Below are positions 6,901 through 11,293 of a DNA stretch of 11,293 bases, in pieces; positions within the stretch are counted from its first letter, which is position 1; the number at the start of each line of letters is the position of its first letter. Location of the stretch: assembly GCA_034408875.1 (NCBI GenBank), contig JAWXCJ010000132.1:1-11293 (forward strand). The letters are read 5' to 3'. Source of the stretch: JANNHK01 sp034408875. GTDB lineage: Bacteria; Actinomycetota; Acidimicrobiia; IMCC26256; PALSA-610. The notes beneath the pieces are model-generated. The model ran no database searches, was not told where the DNA came from, and saw nothing but the letters and a program-made list of their open reading frames with translations. The translations under genes were made by a program, and so were the position numbers.

Positions 6901-7404
6901 GAACTCGAAGACGGCGCGATCCGCCAGGTCGCCGGCGTCGTCACCGCCCTGTCACGCAAGTACACCAAACGCGGCGACCTCATGGCCACGTTCATGCTCG
7001 AAGACCTCGCCGCGACGATCGAGGTCATGGTGTTCCCGAAGACGATGCTCCAGTACGGCGACCTGCTTGCCGCCGACGCGATCGTCACGATCAAGGGCCG
7101 CGTCGATGGGCGCGAGGACACACCCAAACTCATGGCGATGGAAATCGGCCGCCCCGAGATCCACATCGACAGCGGGCCGCCGGTCAAGCTCCGCGTGCGC
7201 GCGACCGTGCTCACCGAGGAGCGCGTCACGCAGCTGCGTCAGATCCTCGCGGCCAACCCGGGCGACAGCCCCGTGCTGCTCACGTTGCTCGGCTCCGACA
7301 AGGAAACCGACCTCCGCCTCGGCGACGAGTTCTATTGCAACGGCTCGAACGGCCTCTACGCCGAACTCCGCGTCCTCTTCGGCGCCGACTGCATCGCCTC
7401 GTAA
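3913..7404 (+). CDS. dnaE: DNA polymerase III alpha subunit (DnaE1 type)
   Basis: This is the replicative polymerase catalytic subunit, 1163 residues with the TTG 3913 start. The N-terminal PHP domain opens with HLHLHTEYS. All nine metal ligands of the proofreading PHP exonuclease known from mycobacterial DnaE1 appear present: H9, H11, D18, H43, E68, H89, C139, D207 and H209. The polymerase core has GPGRGSAAGS (357-366), catalytic D399 and D401 in PDIDMDFD, and D572 in KMDFLGLR. A late OB-fold lies at about residues 1000-1075. An active PHP exonuclease, so no need for a separate epsilon proofreader, is inferred. The TTG start gives MAESFVHLHLHTEYS, close to relatives, with a G-run (3898-3903) 9 nt upstream. 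GTG 3889 is a possible alternative but lies inside the inverted repeat with no good ribosome binding site. The gene ends 4 nt from a convergent gene. Confidence 0.97.
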   Translation: MAESFVHLHLHTEYSMLDGASRIAEVVAAAAADGQPAVGITDHGNMYGALAMYKEARAQGIKPVLGLEGYFTNMSRFDRPKRSEHEIFHLTMLAETTQGYHNLMKVTSAAYLDGYYYKPRSDWDLLEKYHEGITATSGCLGGLVCQLVLNDDYDAALKAAARFQDIFGRERFFIELQDHGMEDDAKVIRPLLDIARALKAPLLATNDSHYTHKEDAEAHDALLCVQTGALQSDPKRFKFDGDEFYIKSAAEMRDVFRDVPESCDNTLLVAERSDVEIEFGQAILPSFPVPEGHDENSYLRELTITGAKERYGTAPPPHVLERIDYELDVIKTMGFSAYFLVVWDLVHYAKSRNIRVGPGRGSAAGSCVAYCLRIVDIDPIRYDLIFERFLNPGRTQMPDIDMDFDSRYRGEMIRYAAQKYGNDHVAQVVTFSTIKARAAVRDAARVLGYPYVVGDKIAKLMPPLIMGRDTPLYACFEPHDKFVDGYKMASELRQLYEADPDAKRVVDVARGLEGLRRQDGIHAAAVVITREPLTEYLPIQRKPEPGTPLEESPIVTQYEMHGVEELGLLKMDFLGLRNLDVIEIALDLIEASTGARPDVDNDLPLDDPKTFELLKAGDTTGIFQLESAPMRSLLRAMAPTSFEDVSAVLALYRPGPMAQNWHTEYAERKNGRRPVSYDHDDLREILEPTYGLMIYQEQLMRVAQKLAGYTPAEAENLRKATGKKIRELIVKERAKFVDGCVTQGHGAEFAERYFDKIEPFADYSFNKSHTVGYGYITYQTAWLKANYPVPYLAALLTSVKSNLDKAAVYLNECRMLDIKVLVPDVNTSMSDFACDDGAVIFGLSAVRNVGEGVAALIIAEREENGPYTDFHDFCDRVDPTALNKRAIESLAKGGAFDSLGHARQGLCTAFEQIVDTALRRRRERDAGTMSLFDTGFSAGEAPVFDDRLPIPDIEFDKSARLRLEKEMLGLYVSDHPLMGAERALRRHVECSLADLAELEDGAIRQVAGVVTALSRKYTKRGDLMATFMLEDLAATIEVMVFPKTMLQYGDLLAADAIVTIKGRVDGREDTPKLMAMEIGRPEIHIDSGPPVKLRVRATVLTEERVTQLRQILAANPGDSPVLLTLLGSDKETDLRLGDEFYCNGSNGLYAELRVLFGADCIAS

Positions 7405-7408
7405 CGGG

Positions 7409-7624
7409 TCAGCCCTTCGGCTGCTTCTTGGTGTCGCGGCGGTAGCGGCCGTAGAACGTGCCCGCAGTGAACGCGATCGACGCGATGCTCGCGTAGCGCC
7501 ACCACGGCTTCGCCCATTCGAACACATTCCCTGCGACGACCCACAGTCCGACGAACGCGAGCGAGATCAGGATCAACCAACCGAGAAAGCCGATCCCGCC
7601 CTTCTCCTTCTTCTCGTCCTTCAT
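7409..7624 (-). CDS. Small two-helix membrane protein of unknown function
   Basis: The 71-residue product has a charged Lys/Glu N-terminus (residues 2-8) and a first membrane helix at about residues 11-32. An amphipathic or aromatic stretch EWAKPWW (36-42) follows, then a second helix at about 44-58 and a basic tail (RYRRDTKKQPK). Both ends are predicted to face the cytosol by the positive-inside rule. A GGAG ribosome binding site lies 7 nt before the ATG at 7622-7624 (minus strand), which supports it as a real gene. I do not recognise the family. It is convergent with dnaE with a 4-nt gap, and follows the oxidoreductase gene on the same strand after 115 nt that contain an interspersed repeat. 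Confidence 0.75.
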   Translation of the reverse strand: MKDEKKEKGGIGFLGWLILISLAFVGLWVVAGNVFEWAKPWWRYASIASIAFTAGTFYGRYRRDTKKQPKG

Positions 7625-7633
7625 GGCCGGTCT

Positions 7634-7721
7634 CCGACCCGGGAGCGGCTGCGCCGCGGTCGGGCCGTCGGCACTCCGGCGAGCTCCCTGCGCTCCTCCG
7701 TCGCTCCGGGCGCCGCTCCGT
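7634..7721 (+). repeat. Interspersed repeat, copy B
   Basis: This copy matches copy A (3680-3769). The first block, 7634-7659, agrees at about 21 of 26 positions and keeps the GCGGC/GCCGC stem (7645-7649 with 7653-7657), while the loop changes from TAC to TGC. The second block, 7674-7721, agrees at 44 of 48. It lies between two minus-strand genes, so its orientation relative to transcription is opposite to copy A. Its left edge touches the ribosome binding site of the small membrane protein gene. Confidence 0.8.
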
Positions 7722-7739
7722 GCGTTGTCAGTGCTGCGT

Positions 7740-8597
7740 TCATGATCTCGCGATGACGTTCTCCGAGAAACGGCCGAGTTGGTCTTTGAGCGTCTCGAGG
7801 TCGAATCCGAGCGGCGGGATCACGAACCGGTGCACGCCGAGGTCGGCGGCGCGCTTCACCGCGTCGAGGTCGAGCCCCATGCCCGCGGTCACTTCGATTG
7901 CGTCGGGGTCGCGCCCGGCGTCGGCCGCGGCTTTGTGCATCTCGTCGAGCAACGCCACGAGATCGTCGCCGCTGCGGCCGGGGAAGAAGCCGTCGCCGAG
8001 TCGCCCGGCGCGACGCGCGGCCACCGGTGTGTGCCCGCCGATGTGGATCTTCGGGCCGCCTTCCTGGGTCGGCTTCGGATACGACTTCAGCGCGGCGAAG
8101 TTCGTGAACTCACCCTGGTACGCGGTTTCGGGTTCGCGCCAAAGCCGGCGCAGAACGTCGATGTATTCGTCGGTGCGTTGTCCGCGCCGTTCGAACGGCA
8201 CGCCCAGCGCGTCGAACTCCTCTTTGAGCCACCCGACGCCGACACCCAACTCGACCCGGCCCCGCGAGAGACGGTCGAGGGTCGCGACTTCCTTGGCGAG
8301 GATCAGCGGGTTGCGCTCGGGGAGGATGAGGATCCCGGTGCCGAGGCGGATGCTTGTGGTCGCGCCCGCGACGTACGCAAGCCAGATCAGTGGGTCGGGG
8401 ATGGGCGTGTGCTCGGCGCCCGCCATCTTCCCGTCGGCCGAGTACGGGTATGCCGACTGGTAGCCGGTGGGAACGACGACGTGCTCGACCGTCCACAACG
8501 ACTCGAAGCCCAGCTCTTCGGCGAGGAGCGCGAGCCCGACCGCGTTCTCCGGCTTCGAGAACGGCCCCGCATTGGCGAACAGAAGTGCAAATTTCAT
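7740..8597 (-). CDS. LLM-family F420-dependent oxidoreductase
   Basis: The 285-residue protein is a luciferase-like monooxygenase (TIM-barrel) family member of the F420-dependent type. Family features include MKFALLFANAG at the N-terminus, LAEELGFESLWTVEHV, the GTGILILPERNPLILAKEVATLD segment (in two parts around residues 93-115) and SRGRVELGVGVGW, plus a late GGHTPVAARRAGRLGDGF cofactor-site region. Such enzymes move hydride between reduced F420 and organic substrates; the substrate here is unknown. The ATG at 8597 is preferred because the protein then starts exactly at the conserved strand. A GTG at 8615 would add six residues but would almost touch the divergent npdG start. Divergence from npdG, which supplies or consumes reduced F420, supports F420 rather than FMN as cofactor (inference). 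Confidence 0.88.
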   Translation of the reverse strand: MKFALLFANAGPFSKPENAVGLALLAEELGFESLWTVEHVVVPTGYQSAYPYSADGKMAGAEHTPIPDPLIWLAYVAGATTSIRLGTGILILPERNPLILAKEVATLDRLSRGRVELGVGVGWLKEEFDALGVPFERRGQRTDEYIDVLRRLWREPETAYQGEFTNFAALKSYPKPTQEGGPKIHIGGHTPVAARRAGRLGDGFFPGRSGDDLVALLDEMHKAAADAGRDPDAIEVTAGMGLDLDAVKRAADLGVHRFVIPPLGFDLETLKDQLGRFSENVIARS

Positions 8598-8617
8598 CGG
8601 CCGGTAGTCTCTCACGG
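8598..8617. promoter_or_regulatory. 20-nt divergent promoter region between the F420 genes
   Basis: Only 20 nt separate the two start codons. On the plus strand TAGTCT (8605-8610) lies 7 nt before the npdG ATG at 8618. On the minus strand GACTAC (complement of 8604-8609) lies 6 nt before the oxidoreductase ATG at 8597. The same core could therefore serve as -10 element for both directions, giving two leaderless transcripts. The plus-strand element is the stronger; the minus-strand one matches TATAAT poorly. Neither gene has a proper Shine-Dalgarno sequence. Confidence 0.45.
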
Positions 8618-9271
8618 ATGCGTATCGGGATTCTGGGTGCGACCGGGCCCGCCGGGCGAGGGCTGGCGGCGCGCCTCGCGAGTGTGGGCCACGAGGTGCT
8701 GTTCGGATCGCGGGCCGTCGACAAGGCGCGTGCGGCCGTGAACGAGCTCGAGAAGGCGTGGGGCGATCGGGTCGCCGGGCGCCTCATCCCGTGCGACAAC
8801 GCATGGGCCTGCGACGCGCCCGTCGTCATCCTCGCGGTGCACGCCGAGTCGGCGATCCCGACCGTGCAGGAGCACTCGGAACGCCTCCCCGGCAAGATCG
8901 TGGTGTCGATGGCCAACAACCTCGTGAAGCACGGCAACGAGTTCAACGCGGTGTTGCCGCCGCACGGGTCGGTCGCGGCCGAGATCCAGGCGCTGCTGTG
9001 GCGCTCGCGGGTGTGCACGGGCTTCCACCTCGTGCCCGCGGCCGAGTTCGCCGACCTCGACCACACGATGGAGAGCGACGTCGTCGTGCTCGGCGACGAC
9101 GACGAGGCGAAAGCAGTGCTGATGGAGATCACCGGCAGCATCCCGAACCTGCGTGCGCTCGACGGCGGCTCGTTGCGCAACGCGGTGGGTATGGAAACAT
9201 TCGCGGCGGTGCTCCTTACGATCAACATTCGGCACAAGATGCGGGCCAGCCTGCATTTGATGACGGTCTAG
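8618..9271 (+). CDS. npdG: F420:NADPH oxidoreductase
   Basis: The enzyme transfers hydride between NADPH and coenzyme F420, setting the reduced F420 pool in the cytosol. The 217-residue product has the N-terminal Rossmann motif GILGATGPAGRGLA (residues 4-17) followed by a GSR turn (about 32-34) that fits binding of the NADP 2'-phosphate. Other family segments are VVILAVHAES, SMANNLVKHG and GFHLVPAAEFADLD. Length and motif order match the Fno/NpdG family. The ATG at 8618 is chosen from the leaderless spacing to TAGTCT and the position of the Rossmann strand. It ends 11 nt before mshC, so the two are probably in one transcript. A related NADP-dependent reductase of the F420 reductase family cannot be excluded. 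Confidence 0.87.
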   Translation: MRIGILGATGPAGRGLAARLASVGHEVLFGSRAVDKARAAVNELEKAWGDRVAGRLIPCDNAWACDAPVVILAVHAESAIPTVQEHSERLPGKIVVSMANNLVKHGNEFNAVLPPHGSVAAEIQALLWRSRVCTGFHLVPAAEFADLDHTMESDVVVLGDDDEAKAVLMEITGSIPNLRALDGGSLRNAVGMETFAAVLLTINIRHKMRASLHLMTV

Positions 9272-9282
9272 GGTTCAACACC

Positions 9283-10467
9283 ATGCGGCTGTACGACACG
9301 GCCCGGCGGGCCATCGTCCCGTTCGACCCGCCGCAGATCGTGCGTATGTATGTGTGTGGCATCACGCCGTACGACTCGACCCATCTCGGACATGCGGCCA
9401 CGTACCTCTCCTACGACCTGCTGATCCGGCGTCTCGAAGACCTCGGCCACGAAGCGCGCATGGTGCGCAACATCACCGACGTCGACGATTCCATTCTGCC
9501 GAAGGCGCGCGAGTTGGGCGTGTCGCATCTCGAACTCGCGGCGGCCGAGACCGCGCGCTTCCAAGGCGATATGGCCGCGCTCGACATGCGCCCACCGATC
9601 GCCGAACCGCGCGCGACCGACGCGGTGCCGCGCATCATCGAACTCGTCGGCGAGCTCCTCGAATCCGGCCACGCGTACCTCACGGCGGGCACGGCGTACT
9701 TCGATGTGTCGTCGTTCCCGCGCTACGGCGAGCTTTCGCATTACTCGACCGAGCAGATGGTCCGCCTCGCCCGTGCCCGTGGCGGCAACCCCGACGACCC
9801 GCACCGTCGCGACCCGCTCGACTTCGTGTTGTGGCAGCCGTCGTTGTCCGACGAACCCGCGTGGCATACACCGTTCGGCGTCGGTCGGCCCGGGTGGCAC
9901 ATCGAATGCACCGCCATGGCCATCGACGAACACGGCGACACCCTTGACCTGCACGGCGGCGGCACCGACCTCATCTACCCGCACCACGAATGCGAGGTCG
10001 CGCAGAGCGAGTCGCTCACCGGCCGGCCGTTCGTGAAGCACTGGATGCACTCGGCGATGGTCAACTACGAGGGCGAGAAGATGTCGAAGTCGCTCGGCAA
10101 CCTCGTGTTCATCAGCGACCTCCTGAAGGTGGCCGACCCGCGTGCCATCCGCCTCGCGCTCATGCGCCACCACTATCGCTCGGGGTTCGAGTGGTACGAC
10201 ACCGACATCGAGGAAGGCACCGCGCTGCTGCACCGCCTGAGCGCGGCCGCGAGTGCGCCCGACGGCCCCGACCCGCGGCCGTTCGCCGAGCGGGTCCGTG
10301 CCGCCCTCGACGAGGATCTGAACGCGCCCAAGGCGCTCGAGGCCATCGACGACCTCGCGAGCGCGGTGCTTTCGGGCGGGAGCGACACGAGCGCCCCGGG
10401 CGAACTGCGCGCCCTCGGCCGCCTCGTCGGCATCGACCTCGACCGCCCGCTCGGCCCGTCCGCCTAG
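9283..10467 (+). CDS. mshC: Cysteine:GlcN-Ins ligase of mycothiol synthesis
   Basis: MshC joins cysteine to 1-O-(2-amino-2-deoxyglucopyranosyl)-myo-inositol with ATP, the penultimate step of mycothiol synthesis. It is homologous to cysteinyl-tRNA synthetase. The 394-residue product has the MshC-type first signature CGITPYDSTHLGHAATY (25-41), RNITDVDD, GRPGWHIEC with W205 and C209, PHHECE with H234 and E238, and KMSKSLGN (266-273). C25, C209 and H234 are probable zinc ligands. The short C-terminus (about 120 residues after KMSKS) lacks a full anticodon-binding domain, which fits MshC (near 410 residues) rather than CysRS (near 460). The C-terminal DEDLNAPKALEAIDDL also matches MshC. AGGG at 9270-9273 is a weak ribosome binding site for the ATG. 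The PHHECEVAQSE segment is closer to CysRS than in mycobacterial MshC. Confidence 0.88.
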   Translation: MRLYDTARRAIVPFDPPQIVRMYVCGITPYDSTHLGHAATYLSYDLLIRRLEDLGHEARMVRNITDVDDSILPKARELGVSHLELAAAETARFQGDMAALDMRPPIAEPRATDAVPRIIELVGELLESGHAYLTAGTAYFDVSSFPRYGELSHYSTEQMVRLARARGGNPDDPHRRDPLDFVLWQPSLSDEPAWHTPFGVGRPGWHIECTAMAIDEHGDTLDLHGGGTDLIYPHHECEVAQSESLTGRPFVKHWMHSAMVNYEGEKMSKSLGNLVFISDLLKVADPRAIRLALMRHHYRSGFEWYDTDIEEGTALLHRLSAAASAPDGPDPRPFAERVRAALDEDLNAPKALEAIDDLASAVLSGGSDTSAPGELRALGRLVGIDLDRPLGPSA

Positions 10468-10484
10468 CCACCCGAGGCAACGGC

Positions 10485-11012
10485 ATGGGACTCGATCGGT
10501 TGTGGGCGGGCTGGCGGTCGGACTACGTCACCGGTGCCGCGGCCACGCCCGACGCCGTCGCCGCCTCCGAGGAGGGGTGCGTGCTCTGCCGCCTCGTCGC
10601 CGCGGCGGACGACGCCGAGGCGCTGGTCCTCGAACGCACCGAGCAGACGATCACGGTGATGAACCTGTACCCCTACGGGTCCGGTCACCTCATGACCGCC
10701 CCGGTGCGCCACGTCGCGGGCCTCGATGATCTCGACGACGAGGAAGCGGTCGCACTGACCCGGGCCCAGATTCGCGCCATCCGAGCGATCCGTTCGGCCT
10801 ACGCGCCCGACGGGATCAACCTCGGAGCCAACCTCGGGCGGGCCGCGGGCGCCGGGGTCCCCGGGCACGTGCACCTCCATGTTCTGCCAAGGTGGAGCGG
10901 CGACACCAACTTCGTGACCACCGTCGCCGAAGTTCGCGTCCTCCCCGAGTCGCTGCCGGACGGGTACAAAAAGTTGCAAAGGGCCTGGCCCCAGGATTCC
11001 GGACGCCCATAA
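10485..11012 (+). CDS. HIT-family protein, Ap4A-phosphorylase-like
   Basis: The 175-residue protein is a histidine-triad nucleotide-binding enzyme. The triad HVHLHVLPRW places H128, H130 and H132, with H130 as likely nucleophile. The opening LDRLWAGWRSDYV, the NLYPYGSGHLMTAP segment and GDTNFVTT match what I recall of the mycobacterial diadenosine tetraphosphate phosphorylase Rv2613c, so degradation of Ap4A to ADP and ATP is likely. C32 and C35 (CVLC) may bind zinc in the N-terminal part, a common feature of HIT proteins. GAGG at 10474-10477 lies 7 nt before the ATG. The gene follows mshC by 17 nt and probably ends the npdG-mshC transcript. Its stop codon overlaps a promoter-like element for the next ORF. 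Confidence 0.88.
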   Translation: MGLDRLWAGWRSDYVTGAAATPDAVAASEEGCVLCRLVAAADDAEALVLERTEQTITVMNLYPYGSGHLMTAPVRHVAGLDDLDDEEAVALTRAQIRAIRAIRSAYAPDGINLGANLGRAAGAGVPGHVHLHVLPRWSGDTNFVTTVAEVRVLPESLPDGYKKLQRAWPQDSGRP

Positions 11013-11015
11013 CAT
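11010..11015 (+). promoter_or_regulatory. Candidate -10 element TAACAT for the terminal ORF
   Basis: TAACAT matches TATAAT at 4 of 6 positions, including the essential A2 and T6, and overlaps the stop codon of the HIT gene. GTG 11022 lies 6 nt downstream, which is leaderless spacing. No Shine-Dalgarno sequence is seen before that GTG. Confidence 0.4.
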
Positions 11016-11021
11016 TGCCCG

Positions 11022-11293
11022 GTGGCGGGGGGCAGCAGGCGGGTGGACGCGGACGTACTCCTCACACCCCGTGACGCCCAAGCACTCCTCGGGCTGACCG
11101 TCGAGCGCCTCGAACCGAGTTCCGAGGACAGACGGCGCGCCTCGTTCGTGTGCTTCGGTGCGCGCGGTAGCCGCCCCGCGATCGTGTGCGAGATGCTCTC
11201 GCTCGCGTCGGCGCCCGCCGGACGTCCCGCCGACGTCCCGTTCGTCTCGGTCGCCGTCAGCACCGACCGCTCGGCACCCAACCCGCGTCGCAC
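11022..11293 (+). CDS. Hypothetical protein (3' partial)
   Basis: The frame starting at GTG 11022 is open for 90 codons and runs off the window. Third positions are strongly G/C-biased like its neighbours. The visible sequence has a short basic N-terminus (GGSRRV), then DADVLLTPRDAQALLGLTVE, a segment with SFVCFGARG and an AIVCEMLSLA helix, and a Pro/Ala-rich stretch. I see no signal peptide, membrane helix or known motif, and do not recognise the family. GTG 11043 is an alternative start. The first start is preferred because TAACAT lies 6 nt upstream. It may continue the npdG-mshC-HIT transcript (9-nt gap) or be expressed separately. Confidence 0.6.
   Translation, partial: MAGGSRRVDADVLLTPRDAQALLGLTVERLEPSSEDRRRASFVCFGARGSRPAIVCEMLSLASAPAGRPADVPFVSVAVSTDRSAPNPRR

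Noticed and set aside
7356..7580. A second small minus-strand frame overlapping the dnaE end
   Set aside because: It overlaps dnaE and the 71-residue gene in another frame, is Arg/Val/His-rich, and has no ribosome binding site comparable to the GGAG of the 71-residue gene.
9283..10467. Cysteinyl-tRNA synthetase instead of MshC
   Set aside because: The THLGHAATY signature, GRPGWHIEC and the short C-terminus fit MshC. The CysRS-like PHHECEVAQSE segment is noted but does not outweigh these.

Overview
The window reads as a chromosomal housekeeping segment from a high-GC actinobacterium. The evidence is third-position G/C bias in every gene, GTG and TTG starts, a DnaE with a complete metal-binding PHP domain, a mycothiol ligase (MshC), a pair of F420-linked genes and several starts that look leaderless. 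The lspA - rluD ... dnaE order matches the order I recall from Mycobacterium tuberculosis (lspA Rv1539, dnaE1 Rv1547) and Streptomyces. An Acidimicrobiia-like lineage is my best guess; this is inference, with no 16S or database check.

Left block (1-1938, plus strand): the 3' part of a DksA/TraR-type zinc-finger protein with a Lys/Ala/Pro repeat tail, then lspA (signal peptidase II) and an RluA/RluD-family pseudouridine synthase. Each gene overlaps the next by 20 and 4 nt, so this is a tightly coupled operon. A 147-nt convergent gap follows, holding only small hairpins and an 8-bp tandem duplication.

Middle block (2086-7404): a minus-strand Rrf2-family regulator diverges from a plus-strand alkaline-phosphatase-superfamily enzyme across 61 nt. 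A 254-nt intergenic region follows. It carries an interspersed repeat copy and, just before dnaE, a pair of inverted DnaA-box-like sequences. dnaE, the replicative polymerase alpha subunit, is complete.

Right block (7409-11293): a 71-residue membrane protein and an LLM-family (F420-type) oxidoreductase lie on the minus strand, separated by a second copy of the interspersed repeat. The oxidoreductase diverges across only 20 nt from a plus-strand run of npdG (F420:NADPH oxidoreductase), mshC (mycothiol ligase) and a HIT-family Ap4A-phosphorylase-like gene. A further plus-strand ORF of unknown function begins at 11022 and runs off the end.

I see no mobile element, CRISPR array, phage gene, tRNA or rRNA, and no wholly new multi-gene system. 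The most interesting signals are regulatory: the inverted DnaA-box pair at dnaE, a shared-core divergent promoter at the F420 genes, a repeated -10-to-start leaderless layout, and the two-copy interspersed repeat. The perfectly repeated protein tail at the left edge and the unrecognised ORF at the right edge also deserve a look.
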